A stretch of DNA of 53,968 nt from Puniceicoccales bacterium (GCA_031257405.1 JAIROS010000006.1:1-53968); one strand, 5' to 3'; counted from the first letter of the stretch, positions 9,625-20,521 are shown. Notes: generated by a model from the letters alone, not told the origin. A program made the numbers and translations.

Positions 9625-10269
9625 TCATTCCATTTTCCAGCTGACGACGTCGATCGATTTATTGTCGTCTCCGATTGTAAAAATAGCGACCTTTTCCCGC
9701 AAGCCACTGTCCGGTACTTTTTCTTTAATCGTTGGGCAGGCATTGAAGATATTTTGTGGGATGACGACGTCGGTATCGGTGGCGGCATCATTTTCCACAA
9801 CTAATTTAATATCGGCGTTATTGAAGCGATCGGCGAGGCGCGTGCGATTGTAGGTCCCGTCGCTATTTTTTTGGAAGTCGTCGTCGGAAAATTCGAGGAA
9901 CGAAATGCCGCGGGGGTTGAGGTATTCGCTATTGGTTTCGAGGGGGGATACGCCGTTGATTTCTTTGCCGGAGAGCGCGCGGATCAGGTTTATGGATTTT
10001 GTTTCGTCCAGGGAGATAATGGTTTCGGAGGCTAATGGAGTATCTTTATCGGCGATTTGCGGGAAATATCCGTACTCGCGGTAGTAGGCATTGAGCGCGA
10101 AAACGTAGCGGCCGAATTGAATTTTCGACTGATTCATGTACACCGAGCGCTTAACTTTTCCGAAGGCCGGTAGGACGATCGAAGCGAGGATGGCGATGGC
10201 GGCCATGACGACCATGAGCTCCAGGGTCGTGAATGCAAATTTTTTACTTTTCTTTATAAAATTTTCCAT
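9625..10269 (-). CDS. Type II/IV pseudopilin
   Basis: About 214 residues. The N-terminal prepilin signal is a basic lead (MENFIKKSKKFA), then FTTLELMVVMAAIAILASIV with the conserved Glu at +5. The residue before the cut site is Ala, not the usual Gly. The ATG at 10269 is chosen because GGAG lies 6 nt before it; an ATG at 10281 is in frame, 4 codons earlier. The C-terminal part (SKIQFGRYVFALNAYYREYGYFPQIADKD) resembles the GspG/verrucomicrobial pseudopilin layout. It follows a second pseudopilin gene on the same strand. The pilB/GspE ATPase is 30 kb away at 40811. Confidence 0.8.
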   Translation of the reverse strand: MENFIKKSKKFAFTTLELMVVMAAIAILASIVLPAFGKVKRSVYMNQSKIQFGRYVFALNAYYREYGYFPQIADKDTPLASETIISLDETKSINLIRALSGKEINGVSPLETNSEYLNPRGISFLEFSDDDFQKNSDGTYNRTRLADRFNNADIKLVVENDAATDTDVVIPQNIFNACPTIKEKVPDSGLREKVAIFTIGDDNKSIDVVSWKME

Positions 10270-10350
10270 AAATTTCTCCATTGAATTTACAAAACTAAAT
10301 TTTCGACTGATTCTCTACTTTTTTTTATAAAATTTTCCATAAATTTACAA
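10254..10350 (-). repeat. Duplicated junction between the two pseudopilin genes (period 71), with stub frame
   Basis: TTATAAAATTTTCCATAAAT occurs at 10254 and 10325. The unit covers the stop of the upstream pilin gene plus the start of the downstream one. On the minus strand a 17-codon frame at 10340-10287 starts MENFIKKS like the real pilin, then leaves it (RESVENLVL) and stops 5 nt before the ATG at 10281. Confidence 0.7.
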
Positions 10351-10962
10351 AAATCCTCCATTTGTGATGATGATATCGCCGCCGTGGCTGTCGCTTACGT
10401 ATCCCCGTTGATCGATCGCGGTGCCTTTGGAGGTATTGAGGTTGCGTTGGGGATTTTGCTGACCTTTTGGGCCCTTCGAAAGGAGAACGTAGGAGGGGTT
10501 GTCCCAGCTGTCGCCGTCGGAACGCAATTTGTAGTAGTAAATGTAGTCGCTGAGGAACGGGTCGACGAATTGGCCGGCGATTTCTTTAATGGTGGTGGTG
10601 ACGAGGTCTTGTGCTTTAGGGCCGCTAGTTGGGTTACCGTTGGGGTCGGTAATTCCGTGGAGGGCGGCGCAGAGGATTATGCCTTGGTGGTCGTCGTGGG
10701 CTACGATTTTAGGGTAATCGCCGTGCAACGCGCGATATTCCTCCAGCATTCTAGCCAACTGAGTTAATTCGGATCGGGTGAGGATTTGTTTTTCGCGTTC
10801 TTGGAGGGTGCTGTAAATTTTGAATATACTGGCGGCGGCGGCCAGGAAAATCGCTGCGGTACACACCATTTCGACGGCTGTAAAGCCGAGTTTATTGTGT
10901 TGTGGTGATGGGGAAATTTTTGAAAATTGCCTATGTAATGTTGCGGAGGGTATCCACGGCAT
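10345..10962 (-). CDS. Type II secretion/pilus pseudopilin
   Basis: 205 residues. The prepilin site is KLG-FTAVEMVCTAAIFLAAAASIF around residues 25-48, with Gly before the cut and Glu at +5. The lead before it is unusually long (about 26 residues), so the true start may be later; no better start with a ribosome site was seen. The C-terminus (DPFLSDYIYYYK, SYVLLSKGPKGQ, GGDIIITNGGFL) is typical of major-pseudopilin (GspG-like) folds. It heads a two-gene unit with the pseudopilin at 9625-10269. Confidence 0.78.
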   Translation of the reverse strand: MPWIPSATLHRQFSKISPSPQHNKLGFTAVEMVCTAAIFLAAAASIFKIYSTLQEREKQILTRSELTQLARMLEEYRALHGDYPKIVAHDDHQGIILCAALHGITDPNGNPTSGPKAQDLVTTTIKEIAGQFVDPFLSDYIYYYKLRSDGDSWDNPSYVLLSKGPKGQQNPQRNLNTSKGTAIDQRGYVSDSHGGDIIITNGGFL

Positions 10963-10998
10963 GGGGCGTATGATGTTAAATTTTCGGAAAAATCAAGT

Positions 10999-12198
10999 TT
11001 AAAAAACTTTATTAAATGCTAAACCGATGGCCGAATTTTTATAATTTCTTCCATAACGGCCCAAAAAATTGAAGTCGACAAAACAGGATTGCGAGTAATT
11101 GAAACGGAATCCCATGGTGATGAGGCATTTTGTTTTGTCGAATGAGACCTGAGTTTCCCTTTGCGATTCCAATATATCCTCTGGGGAACGGTCCGTGTGG
11201 CTCGTGGACCAGTGTTTGCAGAAACTGCGTTCGACGCCGAGGAATAGGTGGGCGCGGAATTGCTCATTATTTTTCTCGCACTTTAAACCAATGGAGCCCT
11301 CGACGGAATCTAATTTCAAGTGCAAACGTTCTTCTCCCCCAGGTATTGCCCTAATGCCGCCAGATGAGTCGGTTTCATATTTTTTATTGTCAATTTTTTG
11401 TCTAAAATTTCCGGTATTGAGGGCGATATTGGGTCCAATTTTCCAGTCATTGCCCTCAAAAAAACTGCGGTAAATATCGATTTTACTGTGAAACGCCAGG
11501 ACATTTCGTAAAAACCTGTATTCTCTTGAGCCGCCGGCTGTCGAACCGGAAGTGGGACCGGCGATATTTGTACTGCGCAAACTAAAGTACTCCCTATCCT
11601 TTGGTTTAGAAATGCCGATGGACGATATGGTGGAAATGTCAAAACCCCAAATGTTGTAATTCCCGTAATACCCGCCGTACCACGTGCGTAAATCACCCGT
11701 CGAAGCCGATTTTTTTCCATTACTGCCATCGCCCTGGATTTTCCCGTACACCAAATCGCAGTGATTCCCCGTGAAGCCGCTGAAAAATCCCATGTAGCAG
11801 GTCCGTTTGAGGATGAAATGATCGTAGGCGAAGTCGAGTCCTATGAGCCCATTGCCGCCGTTGGAATCGTAGAGCGCTGCGCTTTGGTGGGAGAAGTTGA
11901 GTGCGCCCCAGACGTTGAGAAAACATGCCTCCTTTGGGACGGATAGCTCTTTTAGCGCCGTGGCATGCCGTATAATCGTGCCATTGGCGGTATGCATGTT
12001 GTCCCCTATCATCGCGGCAACGGCTGATGGCGACAGTGCGGTGAAGTTTTCCTCGGGTTCGGAAGCGGCGGTCGCGGTAGCCCACGCCCGGGAACCCAAG
12101 TCATTGATCCCCGCAGCCCCCCATAACATCCCATATAATACACCGCGCTCCAAAATGTCCCATTTCGAAATACGTTTCCCAAAAGCTACTCCACCCAT
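10999..12198 (-). CDS. Outer-membrane beta-barrel protein, autotransporter-domain-like
   Basis: 399 residues. Signal-like N-terminus (DILERGVLYGMLWGAAGIN, then SRAWA). From about residue 95 it shows alternating hydrophobic strands (FLNVWGALNFSHQSA, GLIGLDFAYDHFIL, TWYGGYYGNYNIWGFDIS, RAHLFLGVERSF) and ends AIGLAFNKVF, with a terminal Phe as in barrels inserted by BamA. The layout is like the C-terminal autotransporter barrel of Chlamydia/Verrucomicrobia proteins, but with only a short passenger (about 60 residues). AGGGG lies just before the ATG. The passenger function is unknown. Confidence 0.6.
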   Translation of the reverse strand: MGGVAFGKRISKWDILERGVLYGMLWGAAGINDLGSRAWATATAASEPEENFTALSPSAVAAMIGDNMHTANGTIIRHATALKELSVPKEACFLNVWGALNFSHQSAALYDSNGGNGLIGLDFAYDHFILKRTCYMGFFSGFTGNHCDLVYGKIQGDGSNGKKSASTGDLRTWYGGYYGNYNIWGFDISTISSIGISKPKDREYFSLRSTNIAGPTSGSTAGGSREYRFLRNVLAFHSKIDIYRSFFEGNDWKIGPNIALNTGNFRQKIDNKKYETDSSGGIRAIPGGEERLHLKLDSVEGSIGLKCEKNNEQFRAHLFLGVERSFCKHWSTSHTDRSPEDILESQRETQVSFDKTKCLITMGFRFNYSQSCFVDFNFLGRYGRNYKNSAIGLAFNKVF

Positions 12199-12340
12199 TC
12201 ACCCCTAAATGTTGAATATAGAGTAAAAGTCAAGGTTAAAATATTTTTTTATGGAAAATATTTTTGCAAATATCTTTTTATTGAACGTTTAGAAAAAGTT
12301 TTGCATATTGGCAAAATAATCTTACATATCAGCGGCAACC

Positions 12341-13084
12341 GTGAGTGCGACGCTAACAGTTCATCATCTATCCATGGCTTACGGCGATTATACGGTTATG
12401 CGTGACCTCGATTTTACGATCGATGGCGGCGAAATTTTTTTGATTATTGGCGGCAGTGGCTGCGGGAAAAGTACGCTGTTGAAGCACCTTATTGGCATTG
12501 AAAAAGTAGCCGACGGGACGATTTTTTACGGCGAAGAGGACGTCAATGGGGTAGTGAGATCGGGGCATGTGGCGCGGAAATTTGGGGTTCTTTATCAGAG
12601 TAGTGCGCTGTGGAGCGACCTCACCATCGCCGAAAATGTCGCCCTGCCCCTGAGCTACTACACCGCTTTATCGCCGAAAGAAATTGCGGATCTCGTGTCG
12701 TTTAAGCTTTCGCTGGTTGGTCTGAGTGGGTTTGAAGCGCACTATCCCTTTGAACTTTCCGGCGGGATGAAGAAGCGGGCGGGGTTAGCGCGGGCGATGA
12801 TTTTGGATCCCGAATTTTTATTTTTTGACGAGCCTTCTGCGGGGCTAGATCCTCTGACGTCGAAGCGCTTGGACGACCTTGTTTTGGAAATCCGCGACTG
12901 TTTTGGGACGACGGTAGTGATCGTTACCCACGAATTGGCGAGTATATTTGCCGTTGGGGACCGCGCCATTTACCTCGATGCGCAGAGCAAGACGGCTCTC
13001 GATATTGGTGCGCCCGAGTGGCTATTGCGCCATGGTACGCGGCCGGTGCGCCAGTTTTTATCTCGGGGGGCTTGCGATGTCTAG
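12341..13084 (+). CDS. ABC transporter ATPase, MlaF type
   Basis: 247 residues starting at GTG. Walker A GGSGCGKST (residues about 36-44), signature LSGGMKKRAGLARA, which is the Mla-type form, Walker B LFFDEPSAGLD, and the switch His in VIVTHELASI. Mla systems move phospholipids between the two membranes. The stop overlaps the ATG of the MCE gene by 8 bases (ATGTCTAG), so the two are coupled. The MlaE permease gene that normally sits before it is absent: the upstream gene is a divergent outer-membrane protein. A weak promoter (TTGCAT, 16 bp, TACATA) ends 12 nt before the GTG. Confidence 0.88.
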   Translation: MSATLTVHHLSMAYGDYTVMRDLDFTIDGGEIFLIIGGSGCGKSTLLKHLIGIEKVADGTIFYGEEDVNGVVRSGHVARKFGVLYQSSALWSDLTIAENVALPLSYYTALSPKEIADLVSFKLSLVGLSGFEAHYPFELSGGMKKRAGLARAMILDPEFLFFDEPSAGLDPLTSKRLDDLVLEIRDCFGTTVVIVTHELASIFAVGDRAIYLDAQSKTALDIGAPEWLLRHGTRPVRQFLSRGACDV

Positions 13085-14078
13085 GAAGGTTAATCCGTTT
13101 GCGATTGGTGTATTTGTAGTGGGGGCGATTGTCATTTTTTTGAGCGCTTTTCTCTTCCTGTTTCGCGGGAATTTTTCCCACAACGGGATGACGTTTGTAC
13201 TCTATTTTAACAGTTCGCTCAATGGCCTCGACGTCGGTTCGCCCGTGAAATTTAAGGGCGTACGCATTGGGAGTGTGCGGAAAATCGAGATCGCCTATGA
13301 TGCGGAAAGCAGTTCGGTTTTGACGCCGGTTATCGTGGAGATCGACGTGACTATTTTTTCGCCTTCGGCGCAGGTTTTGTCGAAGGTGGATCGCAATAAA
13401 TTTTACCAGAGCCAGGTAATGAGTGGGCTTGCGGCGAAGTTGTCGATGGAGAGTTTTGTGACGGGGAAGCTGTTCGTCGAACTCGATTACTACCGCCCCA
13501 ATAAAATCCGCTTTTATGTAAAAAATAAAACAAGTTTTTCGCAAATCCCGACCGTCGCTTCGGAGATCGAGAAATTTATTTCCGGCGCCGATAACATCAT
13601 TAAGCAGTTCAGCAAAGTTGATTTAAAGACGATTTCGAGGCGTCTGGTCTCGATTCTGTCGAACGCCGATGAGCAGCTCAAGGGCTCGAATCTCAAGGAA
13701 TTAATTCACAATATTTCGAATGCGTCGGTGAGCGTCCAGAATTTTTTCAATTCGGATAAGATACGGGGGTTAGTCGAGCGTTTTTCCGCGGCGATGGGCG
13801 ACGTACAGGCGTTTTTAGGGGTGCTTTCGCAGACCGTGGAGCGTTTCGAAGGCAGTATTGGTGCGACGGCGAAGGATATTAGTCAAGCTTCGCGGAAGTT
13901 TAGCGATACTTGTGAGCACGTTTCCGGATTAACCGGTCCCCATTCGGATTTCCGGGAGAGCGCCAAGGAATGTTTGCAGCAGGCGACAAAGGCGCTCCGT
14001 TTGCTGCGCTGTTTCCTAGACCTGCTCAACCGCACCCCCAATGCCCTTTTCGCTGGAATTAATTATGAGGAGAATTAG
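13077..14078 (+). CDS. MCE-domain lipid-transport protein, MlaD type
   Basis: 333 residues from the ATG at 13077, which overlaps the end of the ATPase gene. One N-terminal membrane helix (AIGVFVVGAIVIFLSAFLFLF) anchors it. The MCE domain follows (VLYFNSSLNGLDVGSPVKFKGVRIGSVRKI, residues about 41-70), then a long helical tail of about 180 residues. MCE proteins form periplasmic hexamers that carry lipids between membranes. It is the middle gene of a three-gene unit with the ATPase and a PqiC-type lipoprotein. Confidence 0.9.
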   Translation: MSRKVNPFAIGVFVVGAIVIFLSAFLFLFRGNFSHNGMTFVLYFNSSLNGLDVGSPVKFKGVRIGSVRKIEIAYDAESSSVLTPVIVEIDVTIFSPSAQVLSKVDRNKFYQSQVMSGLAAKLSMESFVTGKLFVELDYYRPNKIRFYVKNKTSFSQIPTVASEIEKFISGADNIIKQFSKVDLKTISRRLVSILSNADEQLKGSNLKELIHNISNASVSVQNFFNSDKIRGLVERFSAAMGDVQAFLGVLSQTVERFEGSIGATAKDISQASRKFSDTCEHVSGLTGPHSDFRESAKECLQQATKALRLLRCFLDLLNRTPNALFAGINYEEN

Positions 14079-14712
14079 AAAATTTTTACCGGCCAATGGC
14101 CTTTTATTGGTATTTTTTTTACTGTGCTCGGGCTGCACATTTTTCAAATCGACGCCGGATCAAACGCGCCTGTTTAGCATTGGATTTAGGCGGGAAAAAC
14201 CGGTGGCGACTTCCATCGATCGCGCCAGAATCCGTATCCTAATGGGTCATTTCCCCGATTACCTCGATAGCCCGCAAATTATAACGAAAATCGGCCCCAA
14301 CGAATTGCGGAGCAACTCCCGTTACCGCTGGGCGACTTCCCTCCCGGAAAACATCCTCCACATCGTACGGCGGCACATCCAACAAAATTTCCCGAAGGCT
14401 CGCATCTACGCGTTCCCAAAGGATAGTGCGTGTAAAATTGATTATACGTTGCGGCTGGATATCGATGCGCTAGAGATTCACGAAACGGCGCAGGAGGTAA
14501 CTTTTTCCGGCACGTGGACTTTTTTAAATGCGAGCCACGAATTGGTGAATTGTTCACCTTTTGAGTTCCACAAGTCGTTTGGAGGGGTGGCTGACCGTTA
14601 CGGCGAAATGGTGGCGAAGGTGGAGCAGGTGATTCTCGACCTCGGCGATGCGATTGCGAAACAAATGGACTTCCTCCTCCTCAAAAAAGACGAAACTGCC
14701 GATAAAACGTAA
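14065..14712 (+). CDS. PqiC-type ABC transport auxiliary lipoprotein
   Basis: About 215 residues from the ATG at 14065, with GGAA 6 nt ahead; it overlaps the end of the MCE gene. The lipoprotein signal is MRRIRKFLPANGLLLVFFLL then CSGC. The mature part carries the hallmark of the ABC_trans_aux/PqiC family: PDYLDSPQIITKIGPNELRSNSRYRWATSL. PqiC is an outer-membrane lipoprotein partner of the MCE tunnel PqiB; here it pairs with an MlaD-type protein, so the set looks like a hybrid Mla/Pqi system (inference). A broken copy of its codons about 149-182 lies just downstream. Confidence 0.82.
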   Translation: MRRIRKFLPANGLLLVFFLLCSGCTFFKSTPDQTRLFSIGFRREKPVATSIDRARIRILMGHFPDYLDSPQIITKIGPNELRSNSRYRWATSLPENILHIVRRHIQQNFPKARIYAFPKDSACKIDYTLRLDIDALEIHETAQEVTFSGTWTFLNASHELVNCSPFEFHKSFGGVADRYGEMVAKVEQVILDLGDAIAKQMDFLLLKKDETADKT

Positions 14713-14715
14713 AAA

Positions 14716-14809
14716 ATTTTCCGAAACATGGACTTTTTTAAATGCGAGTCACGAATTGGTGAATTGTTCGCCTTTTGAGTTCCACGAGTCGTTTGGCGGG
14801 GCAGCGTAA
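14716..14809 (+). pseudogene. Displaced fragment of the PqiC-type gene
   Basis: About 85 bp repeats the stretch at 14502-14590 (offset 214) with scattered substitutions: TGGACTTTTTTAAATGCGAG is identical at 14515 and 14729. It reads FSETWTFLNASHELVNCSPF and onward, then TAA at 14807-14809. It has no start and is out of frame with the parent gene's end. Confidence 0.9.
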
Positions 14810-14825
14810 ATTTCCAAAAACGTGC

Positions 14826-16186
<1,361 letters not shown>

Positions 16187-16317
16187 TTTTTTGCTTTGAA
16201 ATTTTAGCGCAATCGATCAAAATTTTGCAATATTTTCGTTGACAGGGGGATTTTTTTGTGAAATTTTTCCGTTGAAAAAATAAAAGGCGATGAGGGTTGA
16301 GCAAAAATCGGAGGCGT

Positions 16318-17079
16318 ATGCGTAAATTGCGGATTTTGATTGGCTATGAATTGCAGCAGTATTTTTTTTCGCCATTTTTTTATGCGATTTGCGGTTTATT
16401 TTTATTTTTATTGGGGGCGATATTTTTCGTTTCCCTGATTGTTTACGCTGATTTTCGCCAGGACGAGCCGCTGCCGATGCAACTATTTAAGGCGATGGGG
16501 CTGCCGCTGCTAATTATTGTGCCCGTTTTGACGACGAGGGCGATTGCGTCGGAGAAGGTGGATCGGTATTTTGACTCGCTACTGCTCTTGCCGGTGAGCA
16601 ATATTTCGATTATACTGGCGAAATTTTTGGTCATTCATTCGATTTACGCCGGTTTATGGGCCATGGTGGCTTTTTTCCCCGAGATCGCGCAGCAGGTTGT
16701 TCCTTCGCTGGGTGAGTTCCGTGATTTTACGGATTTTTGGGTACGTTTAGGCGGGTGGAGTTTTGTAAATTTGGTAGGAGGTATGGCGATAGCGTTTGGG
16801 TTATTGGCGAGTGTTCGGGCCAAAACACCGGCCACGGCGATGGCGATGAGTGTTGTCGGGATTTTTTTATTTTTAGTTTCCGGGGAACTTTTCAAGCATA
16901 TTTTGGGGGTATTTCCGGATCGGTTTGAAATTTTTTCATCATTTTATAACAATTGGAATATATTTTTTCAGGTGGAGGATTTTTGTCGCGGGATTTTTGA
17001 CACGCGGGTTATCATCGCTTACATTAGCGCGACTGCTGCGTTACTGTGCATGGCGGCGGTTACGTTGCGGGAGAATTGA
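16318..17079 (+). CDS. ABC-2 type transporter permease
   Basis: About 253 residues with six hydrophobic segments. The N-terminus (RKLRILIGYELQQYFFSPFFYAICGLFLFLLGAIFF) and the segments from residue 65 (LPLLIIVPVLTTRAIASEKVDRYFDSLLLLPVS) are typical of ABC-2/GldF-like permeases, where the protein spans the inner membrane and works with a separate ATPase. No ATPase gene is adjacent. The ATG at 16318 is chosen because GGAGG precedes it; a TTG at 16297 is in frame. A TTGACA at about 16241 may be part of its promoter. Substrate unknown. Confidence 0.8.
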   Translation: MRKLRILIGYELQQYFFSPFFYAICGLFLFLLGAIFFVSLIVYADFRQDEPLPMQLFKAMGLPLLIIVPVLTTRAIASEKVDRYFDSLLLLPVSNISIILAKFLVIHSIYAGLWAMVAFFPEIAQQVVPSLGEFRDFTDFWVRLGGWSFVNLVGGMAIAFGLLASVRAKTPATAMAMSVVGIFLFLVSGELFKHILGVFPDRFEIFSSFYNNWNIFFQVEDFCRGIFDTRVIIAYISATAALLCMAAVTLREN

Positions 17080-17336
17080 GTGCGCCGGGATTTTTTTACA
17101 AGTGTAAATATATTTTTTATAAACTTGAGCGTTGGAGTGGATAAATTTTTTTATGATTGTTTTTTTGGTTGCATTGGGGGAAAATCTTCGCATACCCCCT
17201 TCCAGCAGCGCAAAACGCGATTCGGATAGGGTCTTTTGGAGTTCGATTATAGGCTCGACGTGGATCAATTTTCATTTTTGGAGCAATCGTAGCGATCGCA
17301 TGCTTTGTTATTTTTGTAAATTTAATCACGAAATAT

Positions 17337-19463
17337 ATGGATAATGAACCCCTAGAGGGCGCAGTGCCGACGCCTCGGAAGCGCATCTCTCGCAAAACAA
17401 CTCAGACGGCTACCCCTTCCGAAACGGATGTCCGGGAGAAAGTCGGCGGCAGTGCCGATGTTTCGGTGGCGGCTACGGAAGGCGCTTCGATTACCTGCGA
17501 GTATTCCGATTTACTTTACGCTTCGCCCGTCGAAGATTGGACGCCGAGGGCGGTGGATGAGGCAGTTAGCGGTAATTTTTGCGGTGCGGGCGGTCCGAAA
17601 GCCGTTATTTCTACCGGCGATGCGCCTTACTTCAAGAGGGAAAAATTCCCACCGGATACTGCCAATACTCATTCGCGTCGGTATTCTGGGCGCGGTCGGA
17701 CGGGGGTAAACGAGGGCGAAGGGAGTAATGTCGCGGAAAAGTGCGGCGGCGCGGAAAATTACGAATCTCCGGAGCGTAGGGATCGCCCGGAATCCCGCTG
17801 GAATAATGGCAATAATCGCAAAGGACACACATATTCGGGTGTGAACGAGGGCGAAGGGAGTAATGTCGCGGAGAAGTGCGGCGGAACGGAAAATTACGAA
17901 TCTCCGGAGCGCAGGGATCGCCCGGAATCCCGCTGGAATAATGGCAATAATCGTCCCGGGAACCAGCGCAACGGAAATGGGAAATATGGCGCCGGCAGTA
18001 GCGAAAGCCATCGCACGGCATACCCCAATAATTCCCAAAATTCCCAGCGAAATAACCAGCAAAATCGCCAAAATCGCCGCCGGCCAGCCGCAACTATCCG
18101 CATCGGCGCGTTTTCGATCGGCTACCTGCGGGGCCTGGAGTGCCTGGGCCAGCGGACAAAATTAGATGAATTTTACCATTCTTTGACGGACGACGATAAA
18201 ATCCCCCTCCAACTCAACGAAATACTGGATAAATCGGACGATGATTTGGCTGATTTTTTAAGTTCCGGCGACTGCGATGAGGGGAGTTCGCGGTCGAAAA
18301 TGATCGATAATTGCATGGGGGCGGCACTCGCCGAAAGGCGGCCCATCGCCGTAAGGGGCATTTTGGAGTCCATGGAGGGCGGCGACGGTATCATTACTTA
18401 CGCCTGCGATGGCTATAAAATCCGCGCCAAAAGTACGTTTGTTCCGCGCTGCCTCATCCAATCGTTCGGGCTCCGCCGGGGACAAACGTTGACCGCATTC
18501 GTCCACCCGCCCCTCGAACAGTCCAGTTGCCCGTTTGCACTGAAAATAAAAGATGTTTTGGGGAGATCTCCCGAGGAAGCCGCCAAGTTCCCGCGCTTCA
18601 AAGACCTCGTCCCCTATTACCCCACGAGGCGCATTTTTTTGGAACAGCGGGGGATTTCGGCGTCGGACGGGGTATCGATGCGGGTAATCGATTTACTATC
18701 GCCCATCGGTTTTGGGCAGCGGGGATTAATTGTGGCGCCGCCGAAGACCGGTAAAACGATGCTTTTGCAGGGGATTGCGAACGCGATTATTGCGAATCAG
18801 CCGGAGGCAAAATTGTTAGTATTGCTGGTCGACGAGCGGCCGGAGGAGGTAACGGATTTTGCGCGCCACGTCAAGGGGGCGGAGGTAATCAGTTCGACGT
18901 TCGACGAGTACGCGGAAAGCCACATCCACGCCGCCGATATCGTCATCGAAAACGCCCGCCGCTGGGTAGAAGCCGGGGAGCACGTTGTGATTTTACTGGA
19001 CTCGATCACGCGTCTTGCGCGCGCTTACAATGCGGAACAGCCGAGTTCTGGGAAGATCTTATCGGGGGGGATTGAGGCGAATGCGTTACAATTGCCGAAG
19101 CGTTTTTTTGGATCGGCGCGCAACATTGAAGGGGGTGGCAGTTTAACGATAATAGCGACGGCGTTGATTGAGACGGGCAGTCGGATGGACGACGTTATTT
19201 TTGAGGAATTCAAGGGGACGGGCAACATGGAGTTGCATCTGGACCGCGCCATTGCTGACAGGCGCATTTTTCCGGCGATTAATTTTGAGCGCAGTGGTAC
19301 GCGGAAGGAGGAGTTATTGTATCATCCGGACGAGCTGGCAAAGATTTACAATTTGCGGCGGGTATTTCACGGGGTACCGGCCATTGATGCGATGGAGATG
19401 TTGATTGCCCGGTTAAAAAAATGTGCAACGAATGTAGAATTTTTAATGAATATTAACCGCTGA
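17337..19463 (+). CDS. rho: Transcription termination factor Rho with long disordered N-terminus
   Basis: 708 residues against about 420 in E. coli. Residues 1 to about 255 are low complexity: Ser/Thr/Glu-rich, then Asn/Arg/Gly-rich ([38 protein letters not shown]). They contain a 45-residue tandem repeat. The RNA-binding domain and ATPase follow: Walker A APPKTGKT near 466-473, [13 protein letters not shown], the Q/R-loop region [20 protein letters not shown], and [11 protein letters not shown]. It is a ring helicase that ends transcription. Extended Rho N-termini are known in several phyla and are linked to RNA binding or phase separation; that role here is inference. Confidence 0.95.
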   Translation: MDNEPLEGAVPTPRKRISRKTTQTATPSETDVREKVGGSADVSVAATEGASITCEYSDLLYASPVEDWTPRAVDEAVSGNFCGAGGPKAVISTGDAPYFKREKFPPDTANTHSRRYSGRGRTGVNEGEGSNVAEKCGGAENYESPERRDRPESRWNNGNNRKGHTYSGVNEGEGSNVAEKCGGTENYESPERRDRPESRWNNGNNRPGNQRNGNGKYGAGSSESHRTAYPNNSQNSQRNNQQNRQNRRRPAATIRIGAFSIGYLRGLECLGQRTKLDEFYHSLTDDDKIPLQLNEILDKSDDDLADFLSSGDCDEGSSRSKMIDNCMGAALAERRPIAVRGILESMEGGDGIITYACDGYKIRAKSTFVPRCLIQSFGLRRGQTLTAFVHPPLEQSSCPFALKIKDVLGRSPEEAAKFPRFKDLVPYYPTRRIFLEQRGISASDGVSMRVIDLLSPIGFGQRGLIVAPPKTGKTMLLQGIANAIIANQPEAKLLVLLVDERPEEVTDFARHVKGAEVISSTFDEYAESHIHAADIVIENARRWVEAGEHVVILLDSITRLARAYNAEQPSSGKILSGGIEANALQLPKRFFGSARNIEGGGSLTIIATALIETGSRMDDVIFEEFKGTGNMELHLDRAIADRRIFPAINFERSGTRKEELLYHPDELAKIYNLRRVFHGVPAIDAMEMLIARLKKCATNVEFLMNINR
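17706..17953 (+). repeat. In-frame tandem repeat inside rho (period 135 bp, 45 codons)
   Basis: Copy 1 starts at 17706 and copy 2 at 17841. They share [14 protein letters not shown] and [20 protein letters not shown] almost without change. The period is the same as in the parB duplication. Confidence 0.95.
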
Positions 19464-19517
19464 TTGACGATTCGGGGGGGGCGTGATGTCGGCGGAATAT
19501 TTTTTAGTTTGTGCCCA

Positions 19518-20369
19518 TTAAATTGTCAATAAATTATCAAGGTCGGACCAAAAATGGAACGGCAATTGCTCCGGTCTAGCGGCGGTAGAAAAGCCATTTT
19601 TTTGGAGTAATGCAGCCACATTTTCGAAATATTCCGGTAAAAATATCCGCAAAAGAGAACCCATCTGTTTGCGCCGTTGGGTGAAAATTTTACGAATGAG
19701 CACCTTTGTTTCCAAATGAAATATTTTGGGAGCAGACAGGCGTTGCAGGTGGATAATGGCGGAATCGACCCCGGGAATAGGCGAAAAACTATTGCGAGAA
19801 ACCGGAAAAATCGTCTCGCAATGGTACGTGGCGTGCAGAAAAATCGAAATGGCAGAGCATTTTTTTGAACCGGGTTGCGCCAAAAATCGCGAAACAGTTT
19901 CCCTTTGGACCATGAGCGTCATGGAGGTGGGGAGTCGCGGTTGTTTGAGGGCGGCGTCGATCCACGGGGTCGATATATTGTAGGGCAAGTTGGCGACGAC
20001 TTTAAAAGGGGCGTCCCGGTCGGAAAACCCTGCTAGTGGTTGGGCGACGGCGTCGCCGCGGATGATTTGGAAAGTGGGGATACGGGCGAATATTTTTTGG
20101 AGGAAGGCGTGCAATAGGGGGTCGCATTCGACGGCGAAGACGCGGCAATTTTGGCCGAGTATGGCGCGCGTCAACGTCCCCAATCCGGGGCCGATTTCGA
20201 TGACATTTTCGCCGGCGCGCAGCTGGGCGAGTTCCGTTGATTTGAGAACGATATTTTTGTCAATAAGAAAATTTTGTCCCCATTTTTTCTGGGGTATTTT
20301 GGCTAGCGAATCCAGGGCGGCGCGGGTTTGTTTTAGGGACAGCGGCTCGAATAGTGGGTTTATGGCCAT
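19518..20369 (-). CDS. rsmA: 16S rRNA dimethyladenosine transferase
   Basis: 283 residues. RsmA (KsgA) dimethylates two adjacent adenines in the last hairpin of 16S rRNA using SAM. Seen: KKWGQNFLIDKNIV at about 28-41, the SAM loop VIEIGPGLGTLTRAIL, the acidic end FAVECD, and the catalytic motif NLPYNIS. The C-terminal small domain is present (FTQRRKQMGSLLRIF). It is divergent from rpmI and convergent with rho. Confidence 0.95.
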   Translation of the reverse strand: MAINPLFEPLSLKQTRAALDSLAKIPQKKWGQNFLIDKNIVLKSTELAQLRAGENVIEIGPGLGTLTRAILGQNCRVFAVECDPLLHAFLQKIFARIPTFQIIRGDAVAQPLAGFSDRDAPFKVVANLPYNISTPWIDAALKQPRLPTSMTLMVQRETVSRFLAQPGSKKCSAISIFLHATYHCETIFPVSRNSFSPIPGVDSAIIHLQRLSAPKIFHLETKVLIRKIFTQRRKQMGSLLRIFLPEYFENVAALLQKNGFSTAARPEQLPFHFWSDLDNLLTI

Positions 20370-20480
20370 GTCGTCGGACGTGATTTTGTGGGAGGAGTTG
20401 CGAAATTTTTTGGAATTTGCAAGTTAAAAGCGATTTAGTTATCGGAGGGGATATATTTTTATTTTTTTTGAAAAAATGAC

Positions 20481-20513
20481 TTGACAAGCGGAGTTTAAAT
20501 CGTTCTTTGAAGA
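20481..20513 (+). promoter_or_regulatory. Promoter and boxA-like motif ahead of rpmI-rplT
   Basis: TTGACA at 20481-20486 without a clear -10, then GTTCTTTGAAGAG at 20502. The core TTCTTTGAA is also found before 16S (50180) and before 23S (52373), where it fits a boxA antitermination site. Confidence 0.45.
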
Positions 20514-20521
20514 GATCTTTT

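Noticed and set aside
17132-17344. 70-codon frame between the ABC-2 permease and rho
   Set aside because: No ribosome site, odd composition and no similarity; I treat the 257-bp gap as leader of rho.
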